Both the position numbers and the translations under genes were made by a program. Below, in pieces: positions 24,314 to 32,052 of a stretch of DNA of 64,000 nt. This stretch comes from Actinoallomurus liliacearum. Lineage in GTDB: Bacteria; Actinomycetota; Actinomycetes; Streptosporangiales; Streptosporangiaceae. The stretch is from NCBI RefSeq assembly GCF_039542035.1, contig NZ_BAABHJ010000002.1, positions 248,001-312,000 on the forward strand. Reading direction: 5' to 3'. The first letter of the stretch is position 1. Every line of letters starts with the position of its first letter. The notes beneath the pieces were generated by a model. The model was given only the letters and a program-made list of their open reading frames with translations. It was not told the origin of the DNA and made no database searches.

Positions 24314-25201
24314 ATGCCCTCCCGGAACATCCCATCCGTGCGCCTGCGCCGCATCGGCTCGGCACTACGCAAGGCCCGCGAGGACGGCGGGCTGACCATC
24401 GACACCGCCTGCCGCCGCTACGGCCGCTCCAAGAGTTGGCTCAGCACCCTGGAGAACGGCCTCCACTCCATCGACCCCCAGGAACTCGCCGACCTCCTGA
24501 ACTTCTACGAGGTCCCCGAAGGTCCCCTCCGCGACTCCCTCCTCCACCTCGCCACCCACAAGCCCGGCAAGAACTGGGAACGCGCCTACGAGGGCCGCAT
24601 CTCCGCCGCTGCCCTCGACCTCGCCAGCCTCGAAGAGGACGCGGAACTGATCCGTACCTTTCAACCATGCGTGGTTCCTGGCCTCCTACAGATCCCCGAG
24701 TACACCCGTGGTCTCATCGCGGCCGGGCCGTCGGGATCTGCCCGCATGGCCCGTGCACTCGTCGACTTCCGGGTGGCCCGACAAGAGGTGCTGAAGCGAC
24801 CTGAACCGCCGCACTACGTCGCCGTAATCAGTGAATCCGTCCTCCACCATCAGGTCGGCGGCCCCGCTTTCATGTACGCCCAACTGCGTCGGCTCGCCGA
24901 CGCCGCGCAACTCAAACACGTGACGCTCCGAGTGCTCCCCAACTCTGCGGGCGCCTATCTCTGGCTGGCAGGGCCATTCGGCCTGTTCACGCTCCGGCCG
25001 CCGGGCGGCCTGACAGTGTCGATGGTCGAGCAGTTCACGAAAAGCCTGTTCATGGAAAAGGAGAGTGACGTGGCCCTGACCGAGGCCACCTTCACCCGAC
25101 TGCTGGACGCATCGTTGAGCGAAGGTGCTTCTCTGCGGCTCATCGAGCGGTTAACGTCGCAATATGAGTCTTCCAGAGACGGTCGATGCCTTCTGGCGTA
25201 A
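24314..25201 (+). CDS. XRE regulator with DUF5753 (Scr1-type)
   Basis: 295 residues. HTH at residues 12-65 (IGSALRKAREDGGLTIDTACRRYGRSKSWLSTLENG), then DUF5753 with the signature RTFQPCVVPGLLQIPEYTRGLIAAG, HHQVGGPAFMYAQLRRL and LRVLPNSAGAYLWLAGPFGLFTL. These regulators form a bipartite module with a small DUF397 protein and often an anti-sigma-like ATPase; all three are present here. The DUF397 gene starts inside the 3' end of this gene. They have been linked to developmental and antibiotic control in streptomycetes. Confidence 0.93.
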   Translation: MPSRNIPSVRLRRIGSALRKAREDGGLTIDTACRRYGRSKSWLSTLENGLHSIDPQELADLLNFYEVPEGPLRDSLLHLATHKPGKNWERAYEGRISAAALDLASLEEDAELIRTFQPCVVPGLLQIPEYTRGLIAAGPSGSARMARALVDFRVARQEVLKRPEPPHYVAVISESVLHHQVGGPAFMYAQLRRLADAAQLKHVTLRVLPNSAGAYLWLAGPFGLFTLRPPGGLTVSMVEQFTKSLFMEKESDVALTEATFTRLLDASLSEGASLRLIERLTSQYESSRDGRCLLA

Positions 25202-25292
25202 GAGCAGTAAGAGCGGCGGAAACGAAGGCGATTGCGTCGAGGTGGCGGTCACGAACGTATCGACGGGGCGAGGTGAACGGAAGTCTCGGTAG
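25164..25292 (+). CDS. DUF397 protein, C-terminally truncated
   Basis: 42 residues starting ATG 25164 and overlapping the regulator by 38 bases. It begins with a short leader, then FWRKSSKSGGNEGDCVEVA, the unmistakable first half of DUF397. The second half, normally VRDSKDPxGP with a C-terminal FSRxEW segment, is replaced by TNVSTGRGERKSR and a TAG. The sequence after the stop does not restore it in another frame that I can see. The protein may be non-functional, leaving the upstream regulator without its partner unless another copy exists elsewhere. Confidence 0.75.
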   Translation: MSLPETVDAFWRKSSKSGGNEGDCVEVAVTNVSTGRGERKSR

Positions 25293-25369
25293 ACACCCCT
25301 TCCGCGTCGCGCGTTCTTGGACGTCTCACCCGGCCGGGGCGTCCTTCACCGAGCGTTGCGTACGCCGCC

Positions 25370-25413
25370 GGCCCCCACTCTGGCTCGGTTCGCTGCCGGC
25401 GAGGGTGGGGGCC
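25370..25413. terminator. hairpin between DUF397 and secreted-protein genes
   Basis: Arms ggcccccac (25370-25378) and gtgggggcc (25405-25413) with a 26-base GC-rich loop, extendable by a few pairs. Positioned between the end of the plus-strand DUF5753/DUF397 unit and the end of the minus-strand secreted gene, so probably serves both. Confidence 0.6.
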
Positions 25414-25470
25414 GCGTCGTGTTCGGCTGATCTGCGCTATCCGCTCCGGTTGTCCAAGGGCGGCACCGGG

Positions 25471-25917
25471 TCAGTGGCCGTTGGGGCCGCAGCCGTGGTG
25501 GGAGAGGCAGGCGCGGAACGCCAGGTTCTTGCCGTGGCTGTAGGGCAGGTACTTGTGAGTGCCATAGGAGACCTCGTGGCCGGCGCCGAGGGTGGCCACC
25601 CAGCGGTTCGAGATCCGGGCCTTGACGTAGAGCGTGCCGTTGGTCCTGGACGAGTCGTAGTAGGTCGCGTGGATGACACCGTTGTAGGCGCCGTGCCCGT
25701 CGTACGCCCAGTTCCAGCAGAGCTTGATCTTCGCCGTGTAGCCGTGGACCTTGGGCGCGTTGAACCACATGCACTTACTGCTGGCGGCGGCGGTCACCGT
25801 GTGGGCGGTGGTGGGGGTGGCGGCCTGGGCGGAGGGGATGGTGGCGCCCAGGGTGAGCGCCGTCCCGGCGGTGGCCAGTCCGATGAGGCCGGTCTTGGCC
25901 GCGTTGGTGATTCGCAC
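25471..25917 (-). CDS. small secreted protein of unknown function
   Basis: 148 residues from GTG with a GAGGAG Shine-Dalgarno. MRITNAAKTGLIGLATAGTALTLGATIPSAQAATP is a clear signal peptide with cleavage after AQA. The mature part has four cysteines (KCMWFN, KLCWNWAYDG, RACLSHHGCGPN) likely forming two disulfides, and many aromatic and Tyr-Gly residues. I do not recognise a named family. It resembles small exported beta-rich proteins. Single gene with its own promoter; upstream 25918-26097 carries nothing else obvious. Confidence 0.75.
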   Translation of the reverse strand: MRITNAAKTGLIGLATAGTALTLGATIPSAQAATPTTAHTVTAAASSKCMWFNAPKVHGYTAKIKLCWNWAYDGHGAYNGVIHATYYDSSRTNGTLYVKARISNRWVATLGAGHEVSYGTHKYLPYSHGKNLAFRACLSHHGCGPNGH

Positions 25918-26097
25918 CTTCGCTCCTCATTGATCGTCCGCGGTGGCCCCGGTGGCCGCCGCTCGATCGAATCCTCAGGCGCCGGACACGCGTCCCGATA
26001 CGGTGGCGAACCGGGCAGGGCCGCGCGGGGACGTCCCAGGCACTGAGCTGCGGAGACGGGATGTCCCGGCGGGACGGCGCGGGACGGAGGGACCCTC

Positions 26098-26340
26098 TTG
26101 GGGGCGTGGTCGCCACTGCCGGACACCCCCGAACCCGAGGTGCGGCACCTGGCGGTGCGGTCGCGTGCTCTCAAGGACCGGAGCGGGCTGCGCCTGGCCG
26201 CCCTGGCGCGCAAGACCTCCCGCAGCGAGTCGGCGTGGAGCCGCTACCTGGGCGGCCAGGTCCTTCCACCTCGCGACGTGGCCGCCGGGACCACGGCCGG
26301 CGCGATCGGCCGCCCGCCGCAGCTGACGGGCCGCAGGTCC
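26098..26340 (+). pseudogene. degenerate XRE helix-turn-helix regulator start
   Basis: From TTG 26098, preceded by a GGAGGGA Shine-Dalgarno, the frame gives GAWSPLPDTPEPEVRHLAV, RSRALKDRSGLRLAALARKT and SRSESAWSRYLGGQVLPP, matching the HTH of a common actinomycete regulator family. After residue 65 the expected follow-on (a dimerisation and ATPase or peptidase-like domain) is lost, and the frame runs antisense through the B3/4 gene up to 26583. Probably a truncated regulator. Confidence 0.55.
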
Positions 26341-26363
26341 GCTGCCGGGGCCTGTACGGCCGG

Positions 26364-27125
26364 TCAGCGTTGCTTCTCGTCTCCGGCGCCGTACGACGGG
26401 ACGGCGAAGTCGAAGCGCGGCGCGGAGCGGCTCAATCTCGCGGTCCGCACCGTGGTCGGCCAGGTGCTGCTCAGCGCGTCCGACAGCGTGGCAATGAGGT
26501 CTGGGACGTCCTTGGCCGCCGAGGAGTGCACACCCTCCGCGATGATCAAGGCCGTACGGGTCGTGTCGCGAACGGCCGAGTGACCGCTCTGCCGGTTCGT
26601 CCACCGCCGGGCGTGTGCATGCCCGGCGGCGTCGACGAAGGTCACCTCTCCCGGTTCCGGATTCTCCGGCTCTCCCGAGAGCGTCAGGTAGTTCTCGTCG
26701 CCGGCCGCGCGCCGGACCTCGAGGTGCCCGGAGACCCTGGCGACGTCCAGCGCGGCCACCGGGATCGCGAAGGCAAGCGAGACGGCGTTGCAGAGGTCGA
26801 CCAACGGGTGGATCCGTGGCAGGGCGCCTTCTTTGCGGAAGCGCCGCAGCAGCGACTCCGAGGCGCATCGATACCGCGTGGGTTTGAGTCCCATCCTCGA
26901 GAAGGTGCGCCGCCAGGCCTGGATCTCGGGCAGGTCGGACTCCGTGCCCGCTGCGAGTCGCGCCTTGGCGAGCGTGTTGAACGCCTCGATCCGGGGCTCG
27001 ACGACCGCGTCGGCGGTGATCCCCGTGGCGACGAGCGCGCCGGCGACGAGTTCGGGGTACTCGGACCAGATCTCGTCCAAATGCTGGAAGTACATGATCG
27101 AGTCCGTCGTGGAGTGGGCGGTCAT
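26364..27125 (-). CDS. B3/B4 tRNA-binding-domain protein
   Basis: 253 residues. The central part, with FNTLAKARLAAGTESDLPEIQAWRRTFSRMGLKPTRYRCASESLLRRFRKEG and IHPLVDLCNAVSLAFAIPVAALD, is the B3/4 domain known from the phenylalanyl-tRNA synthetase beta chain, here as a free-standing protein; such proteins may edit or hydrolyse mis-charged aminoacyl-tRNA or bind amino acids. The ATG overlaps the LysE stop (ATGA), so the two are translationally coupled. With the divergent MocR regulator next door the trio looks devoted to amino-acid handling. Confidence 0.88.
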   Translation of the reverse strand: MTAHSTTDSIMYFQHLDEIWSEYPELVAGALVATGITADAVVEPRIEAFNTLAKARLAAGTESDLPEIQAWRRTFSRMGLKPTRYRCASESLLRRFRKEGALPRIHPLVDLCNAVSLAFAIPVAALDVARVSGHLEVRRAAGDENYLTLSGEPENPEPGEVTFVDAAGHAHARRWTNRQSGHSAVRDTTRTALIIAEGVHSSAAKDVPDLIATLSDALSSTWPTTVRTARLSRSAPRFDFAVPSYGAGDEKQR

Positions 27126-27733
27126 CGGGCGGCGAGCGCGAGTTTGGCGCCGAGGGCGACGAAGGATCCGGCGAAGCCCCTGCGTAGCCAGGCCATCACT
27201 CGCGGCCGCGCGGTCACGTGGTCCCGTACCGAGGCGGCGGAAACGCCGTAAGCGGCGAAGACCGCGAGCGTGACCAGCATGAACACAGCGCTGAGTTCCA
27301 GCATCCGCAGTACGTGGCCCGGCTCGCCGGTGTCGACGAACTGCGGCAGGAAGGCGAAGAAGAAGATCGTCAGCTTCGGGTTGAGGAGGTTGATCAAGAC
27401 GCCGGAGGCGATCACGCGACCGGCCGGGCGCGGTGCGGTCTCCTCCTCGGCGACGATCGGGTCCGTGTCCTTCAGCGTGGCCCACGCCATGTACAGCAGG
27501 TAGACCACCCCCAGGTACTTGACGAGCTGGAACGCCGTCGCGCTCGTGTGCAGCAGCGCCGCCATGCCGGTGATCGCCGCCACCATGTGGGGAACCGTGC
27601 CGAGCGTGCAGCCGATCGCGGCGACGACGCTCGCGCGGCGGCCGTGCGACAGGCCCGCCGACAGTGTGTAGATCGCCCCGGTGCCGGGCGTGGCGACCAC
27701 GATGAGCGTGGTCACCAGGAACGCGATGCTCAA
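27122..27733 (-). CDS. LysE family amino-acid exporter
   Basis: 203 residues, about six transmembrane segments. ATPGTGAIYTLSAGLSHGRRASVVAAIGCTLGT is the conserved first part of LysE/RhtB exporters, followed by KYLGVVYLLYMAWATLKD and INLLNPKLTIFFFAFLPQFVD. TTG 27733 is chosen: it has an AGGAG Shine-Dalgarno seven bases upstream and gives the usual family length. It exports an amino acid or derivative by proton antiport. Downstream B3/4 overlaps it; the MocR regulator is divergent. Confidence 0.9.
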   Translation of the reverse strand: MSIAFLVTTLIVVATPGTGAIYTLSAGLSHGRRASVVAAIGCTLGTVPHMVAAITGMAALLHTSATAFQLVKYLGVVYLLYMAWATLKDTDPIVAEEETAPRPAGRVIASGVLINLLNPKLTIFFFAFLPQFVDTGEPGHVLRMLELSAVFMLVTLAVFAAYGVSAASVRDHVTARPRVMAWLRRGFAGSFVALGAKLALAAR

Positions 27734-27803
27734 GGTGGCTCTCCTGATGGGTTCCGGTGATGGGCCGTTCTCGTGACCGGCACTCTGCCGCCACAATGGC
27801 CTG

Positions 27804-29294
27804 ATGAACAGGTCCAATGAAGACCTCTTCGAGGAGTCCATAACAGCCGGCTCGGATTTCCTCCAGCTGAACGTCGAGGACGCGCCCGTCGGTGGGCTGT
27901 CCGAATGGCTCGCCGAGCGGTTCCGGTGGGCGATCCGCGACGGCCTCCTGAGCGTGGGAAGCAGGTTGCCCGCGAGCCGGGTGCTCGCGCGGGATCTGCA
28001 CGTGTCCCGCGGCGTCGTCACCGAGGCCTACCAGCGTCTCAGCGAGGAGGGCTACGTCGCAGGGCGCGGCCGGGGCGGAACGATCGTCGTCGGTGCTCCG
28101 GGCCGGACGCCCCCGGCGCGGCCGCGGTCCGCTCCAGCGGGCGCGACGGCGACGGACGCGGTGTTCACGGCGTCACCCGGCGTCGAGGTCTTCGACTCGC
28201 TGCGGGCGGCCGCGGCACGGATCGATCTGTCACCGGGCGTGCCCGACCTGGCCGCCTTCCCGCGGGCCGCGTGGCTGCGCGCCGAACGTTCACTGCTCGC
28301 CGACCTGGGATCCTCCGCCCTCGGATACGGGGATCCCCGAGGATGCCCGGCGTTGCGCGTCGCCGTGGCGAACTGGCTGGCCCGCAACCGCGGGATCCTC
28401 GCCGACCCGGCAGATGTGATCATTACCGCCGGCACCGCCCAGGCGCTCGGACTGTTCGCGGAGGTGCTCGTCGAGGCCGGGATCCGCGAAGTGGCCGTGG
28501 AGGATCCCGGATCACTGGGCGCCCGCCAGCACCTGCACAACCGGCGGCTGGCCACCCCGCCGGTGCCGGTCGACGCCGACGGGATAGATGTCGGTACGCT
28601 GCGGGCGACGGGCGCCCCGGCTGTCCTGCTCACCCCGGCACATCAGTTCCCGACCGGCGTGGTGCTCGGCGGCGACCGGCGCCGCGAGTTGATGCGGTGG
28701 GTCGATGACGGTGGCCTGATCATCGAAGACGACTACGACGCCGAGCACCGTTACGACCGGCCTCCGGTTCCGGCGCTACGGTCGCCGCTCGGCGAGCGCG
28801 TCTGCTACGCCGGGAGCGTGTCCAAACTACTGGCACCGGCGCTGAGGATCGGATGGTGCCTCGCGCCACCGCGGTACCGCGACGCCGTCGTGGCCGCCAA
28901 GCGGTTCGCCGATCTCGGCAACGCGGCGCTTCCGCAACTGGTGCTGGCCCGCCTGATGGAATCGGGAGAGATGGAACGCCATCTGCGGCTGCTGCGCAGA
29001 CGCCACCGCCGTCGCCGAGACGCCATGATCGATGCGATCGGAGCCCACCTACCGGACGCGACGGTGCACGGCGCCGCAGCGGGCCTGCACCTGACGATCA
29101 CCTTCGACGCCGGGTTCTCCGACGTCGACCTCGCCGCCGCGTTGCTCGCGCACGGGGTGAAGGTGCAGCCGCTCTCATGGCACAGGCAGTGCCCCGGCCG
29201 CCCAGGGCTCGTGCTCGGCTACGCCGCGAGCGTCCCGACCGCCATCGGCGAAGGCGTGGCGGTCATCGGCGAGGCACTACGCCGTGTGCGCTGA
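27804..29294 (+). CDS. MocR/PdxR-type regulator (GntR HTH plus aminotransferase domain)
   Basis: 496 residues. A GntR HTH at residues 35-95 (WAIRDGLLSVGSRLPASRVLARDLHVSRGVVTEAYQRLSEEGYV) is linked to a fold-type-I aminotransferase domain with ITAGTAQALGLFAEVL, IIEDDYDAEHRYDR and the PLP-lysine motif GSVSKLLAPALRIGW (Lys341). MocR proteins use PLP or an amino-acid adduct as effector. It is divergent from lysE-B3/4 with about 70 bases between, the classical arrangement for a MocR regulator controlling an amino-acid exporter. Confidence 0.93.
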   Translation: MNRSNEDLFEESITAGSDFLQLNVEDAPVGGLSEWLAERFRWAIRDGLLSVGSRLPASRVLARDLHVSRGVVTEAYQRLSEEGYVAGRGRGGTIVVGAPGRTPPARPRSAPAGATATDAVFTASPGVEVFDSLRAAAARIDLSPGVPDLAAFPRAAWLRAERSLLADLGSSALGYGDPRGCPALRVAVANWLARNRGILADPADVIITAGTAQALGLFAEVLVEAGIREVAVEDPGSLGARQHLHNRRLATPPVPVDADGIDVGTLRATGAPAVLLTPAHQFPTGVVLGGDRRRELMRWVDDGGLIIEDDYDAEHRYDRPPVPALRSPLGERVCYAGSVSKLLAPALRIGWCLAPPRYRDAVVAAKRFADLGNAALPQLVLARLMESGEMERHLRLLRRRHRRRRDAMIDAIGAHLPDATVHGAAAGLHLTITFDAGFSDVDLAAALLAHGVKVQPLSWHRQCPGRPGLVLGYAASVPTAIGEGVAVIGEALRRVR

Positions 29295-29423
29295 CGGCTC
29301 CGCGAGGCGTCCAGTGGGGCTGATCACACCCGGCCGGTCCGTCGACGACCGGCGCCGGGATGCTCGACACGGAGGTCCCGGCCAGCCAACTGACGACTGG
29401 CCGGGTCCCGACGGGGTGATCGC

Positions 29424-29520
29424 TTAGCGGTTCAGACAGTCGAAGATGGGCGTGACCGAGCCGGACAGACGCCTCACGTCGTCCTCGGTCGCGCCGGTGC
29501 CCTTCGTGGACCTCCAGCCC
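29424..29520 (-). other. possible C-terminal remnant of an unknown protein
   Basis: In the 245-base gap after the MocR gene the minus strand keeps an open frame whose end reads STKGTGATEDDVRRLSGSV then TPIFDCLNR and TAA. There is no start or upstream domain. It may be the tail of a lost gene; I cannot name the family. Confidence 0.25.
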
Positions 29521-29539
29521 TGGGGTCCATCAGCCCCCT

Positions 29540-30058
29540 TTACTTGCTGTAGTTCTTCCCGATGGGCCTGCCGGGGATCGGCTTGCCGATCAGGGCGACC
29601 GGGACGAACAGGCAGAAGTGGCCGATCGCCATGGTGAGCGTCCAGAGCGCCTCGTCGTCGTAGAGCGCGGACGCCTTGGCGAACAGGTCGTCGGAGACGC
29701 GTTCCCCGAACGGGTTCGGGGTGAGGACGGCCTCCACGAGCTCCAGCGCGACCCGTTCGGCGTCGGTGAAGTAGGGGGCGTCCTGCCAGGTCGCCGCGGC
29801 GGTGATGCGCTTCTCGGTCTCCCCGGCCTTGCGGGCTTTGTCGGTCAACGAGATGGCGTGGTAGGTGCTGCCGACGATCTGCGCGGCGCGGAGCAGCATC
29901 AGGCCGATGGTGGTCTGCGGAACCGGCCCGTTCCAGACGGCGTTGCGCACGGCTCCGGAGAGCTTCGCCACCTCGGGGAAAAGCTCGGTGAGGTTGGGCA
30001 GACGCGACTGGATGCCGTCCTGCTCCGTCGTCGTATCGGTCATCGGTGGCGTGGACAT
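29540..30058 (-). CDS. carboxymuconolactone decarboxylase/AhpD-like protein lacking CxxC
   Basis: 172 residues. The fold is recognisable (LLRAAQIVGSTYHAISLTDKARKAGETEKRITAAATWQDAPYFTDAERVALELVEAVL), matching AhpD-like proteins where LRASQINGCAYCVHMH normally holds the redox CxxC and the proton-relay histidine. Here both cysteines are replaced (IVGSTYH) and the histidines shifted, so peroxidase-reductase activity is unlikely. A GGAAGGA Shine-Dalgarno supports ATG 30058. It may serve as a binding or regulatory protein. A second cysteine-less relative occurs at 41153; an intact one at 53378. Confidence 0.85.
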   Translation of the reverse strand: MSTPPMTDTTTEQDGIQSRLPNLTELFPEVAKLSGAVRNAVWNGPVPQTTIGLMLLRAAQIVGSTYHAISLTDKARKAGETEKRITAAATWQDAPYFTDAERVALELVEAVLTPNPFGERVSDDLFAKASALYDDEALWTLTMAIGHFCLFVPVALIGKPIPGRPIGKNYSK

Positions 30059-30401
30059 GGTGAGGTCTTCCTTCCGGTGTGCTGGATGGTGTCTCACCAG
30101 TCCGACACCACAGGCGCTCGAAATGTCAGGCTGGGCACCGACATCACGTTCAGAGGCGCTGTCTTGTCGAATCCCCCGGCGGCGAAAATCTCGAATTCTG
30201 CGCGGAAACAAGGTGCTCGCGATGGTGCTGGACGAACTTGACACGGCGCTCCCGGTTCACGGTCTCCAGCCCGTAGTCCTCGCGGGGATGTTCCTCAGAC
30301 CCCGGAAAAGCGGTTGAGCCTTCCTTCCGCGTTCCCGTAGGTTGCCTGCGGCCCATCGCAGTGAGGACAGAGGACAAGACCGCATGACCCCGCCTGCTTT
30401 T

Positions 30402-30525
30402 TAGACCTGACACCTTCTTCAGCTCACCTTCAAGCCGACGCTCCCGTCGGCTCTGCCGGGCTGCCCATGCGCGCCCGGTCATACAGCGTTTGAGGCCGCG
30501 CGCGATCGGCCTCGTGTCAGGTCTA
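30402..30525. repeat. 124-bp element bounded by 12-bp perfect inverted repeats
   Basis: tagacctgacac at 30402-30413 and gtgtcaggtcta at 30514-30525 are exact inverted copies with 100 bases between. No ORF of interest is inside. Lying eight bases before the DUF1062 start codon, it could be a small non-autonomous mobile element or a long stem regulating that gene. The remainder of the 475-base gap 30059-30533 holds nothing else I can support. Confidence 0.4.
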
Positions 30526-30533
30526 GAGAGCTC

Positions 30534-31091
30534 ATGTCTTCACAACCTCATACCGTGCTGCCCTGGGTCGTTCGCCGGACCAGGCTGCCTCTGCTGTCGT
30601 TGCGGTGCGCGGACTGCCGGTCGGAGTCGGCCACCACCGGCGAGGGCAGGTTCCGCGTCAACGCCAACAGCAAGCTGCTGGACGTGTGGCTGCTGGTCCA
30701 CTGCGTATCCTGCGATCGGACGAGCAAGCGCATCGTGCACAAGCGAGCGCCGGTCAGATCCTTCGATCCGGCCGAGATCCACGGCTACCGCGTCAACGAT
30801 CCGGAACTGGTGGCGTCCAGGCTGTTGGATCCTCTACTCGCCCGGCGCAACCGCTTCACCCTGGACTGGGCGGGGGCCTGGCGGCTGGACACCCCGCCGG
30901 CACGGCTCAACGAGGCGCCGGTCCAGGTGAAGGTCGTGTTCGAGGATCCGGTACCGGTGCGCCCGGAACGGCTCATCGCGCAAGGGCTCGGCCTCAGCAG
31001 GAACGATGTACTGCGCCGGATCGAGTGCGACATTCCGCTGCGCCGTCCGACGAGCGCCGGATTCACCTTCACCGTGATGGCCGGGGACTAG
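30534..31091 (+). CDS. DUF1062 family protein
   Basis: 185 residues. A zinc-ribbon-like set of cysteines, CADC near residue 25 and CVSC near 60, frames a beta-rich N-terminal domain (LRCADCRSESATTGEGRFRVNANSKLLDVWLLVHCVSCDRTSKRIVHKR), followed by HGYRVNDPELVASRLLDP and a C-terminal SRNDVLRRIE helix-turn-helix-like part. DUF1062 is uncharacterised, probably a nucleic-acid-associated cytosolic protein. Solitary; one arm of a 12-bp inverted repeat lies just before its start. Confidence 0.85.
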   Translation: MSSQPHTVLPWVVRRTRLPLLSLRCADCRSESATTGEGRFRVNANSKLLDVWLLVHCVSCDRTSKRIVHKRAPVRSFDPAEIHGYRVNDPELVASRLLDPLLARRNRFTLDWAGAWRLDTPPARLNEAPVQVKVVFEDPVPVRPERLIAQGLGLSRNDVLRRIECDIPLRRPTSAGFTFTVMAGD

Positions 31092-31128
31092 CGAGGATGT
31101 AGCCGCGGCGCGCGAGGTGGACCGCGGG

Positions 31129-31728
31129 TCAGGCGGAGGCGAGGCGGGCGCGCAGGCGGTCGCGGGCGGCGGGCCATTCGGCGGCGAGCATCGAGTAGCA
31201 GACGGTGTCGCGGACGGAGCCGTCGGGCCGGATGCGGTGGCTGCGCAGGACTCCTTCGCGGTGTGCGCCGAGGCGTTCGATGGCGCGCTGGGAGCGTTCG
31301 TTGCGGTGGTGGGTGTGCCAGCCCACCCGGATGGCGCCCAGCCCGTCGAACGCCCGTTCCAGCAGCAGGAGCTTGGCCTCGGTGTTCAGGGCGGTCCGCT
31401 GCCAGCGGGTGCCGATCCAGGTGTGCCCGATGCACAGGCCGCGGTGCGCCGGCTCGATCTCGTAGTACGAGGTCGTGCCGGCCACCTCCCCGGTGGCCGC
31501 GTCGATCTGCACCCAGGGCAGCCGCCCGGCGTCGATCGCGCGGAGGTCGTCCTCGACCATGCGGCGCGTCTCCACGAGGTCGGCCGGTTGACGGACGTTG
31601 AGCCACCGCCAGACCTCGGGGTCCTTGCCCGCCTCGTACAGTCCCTCCGCGTGCTCGAGCCGGAGCGGCTCCAGGCGGACGTGTTCCCCGGACAGGACGG
31701 GACGGTCGAACCACGTACTCCTACTCAT
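31129..31728 (-). CDS. GNAT family N-acetyltransferase
   Basis: 199 residues. RLEPLRLEHAEGLYEAGKDPEVWRWLNV at the start, then GTTSYYEIEPAHRGLCIGHTWIGTRWQRTALNTEAKLLLLERAFDGLGAIRVGWHTHHRNERSQRAIERLGAHREGVLR, the RimJ/RimL-like pattern. It is of the subgroup where TWIGxxWQ/RxxxN replaces the usual Q/RxxGxG/A loop. Substrate unknown. ATG 31728 is the family start, although the frame is open far upstream. Convergent with DUF1062 (37 bases apart). Confidence 0.88.
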   Translation of the reverse strand: MSRSTWFDRPVLSGEHVRLEPLRLEHAEGLYEAGKDPEVWRWLNVRQPADLVETRRMVEDDLRAIDAGRLPWVQIDAATGEVAGTTSYYEIEPAHRGLCIGHTWIGTRWQRTALNTEAKLLLLERAFDGLGAIRVGWHTHHRNERSQRAIERLGAHREGVLRSHRIRPDGSVRDTVCYSMLAAEWPAARDRLRARLASA

Positions 31729-32052
31729 GGTCGGCACCCTAGGGAGGGTCAGGTCCGTCCTGAAAGAGCCAGTCGACGCGACTCGGCGAAGACCACTTCC
31801 CTCGCGAGGAGGCGGCCCGCGCGTCGTGTTCCCCGTCGGCTCGGCGTGTGCGAGCCTTGATGCCGACGTTCGGAAAGGGCTGATCATGACACTCGGCATG
31901 GTTCTCGGCGACGTTCTCCCGCGCGCTTCGGCGCGGGAGCGGTAGGCCCTTCCCGCCCTGCCACGCGCGCCCGTACGCAGCACGGGCGTGTTGTCGCTGC
32001 TCCTCGTCGAAGTGCTCTTCGTGTCATCCGCACGTTCGACCACGAGGAGCAC
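31729..32052. other. 324-bp intergenic region with small ORF and UUCG-type hairpin
   Basis: Between divergent GNAT and methyltransferase genes. It contains a possible 19-codon ORF, ATG 31887 to TAG 31945, preceded by GGAAAGG, whose 3' end overlaps a perfect 9-bp hairpin ctcccgcgc/gcgcgggag (31916-31924 and 31931-31939) with a gcttcg loop. This may be a leader peptide/attenuator of the methyltransferase or simply a terminator. Nothing else stands out. Confidence 0.4.
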
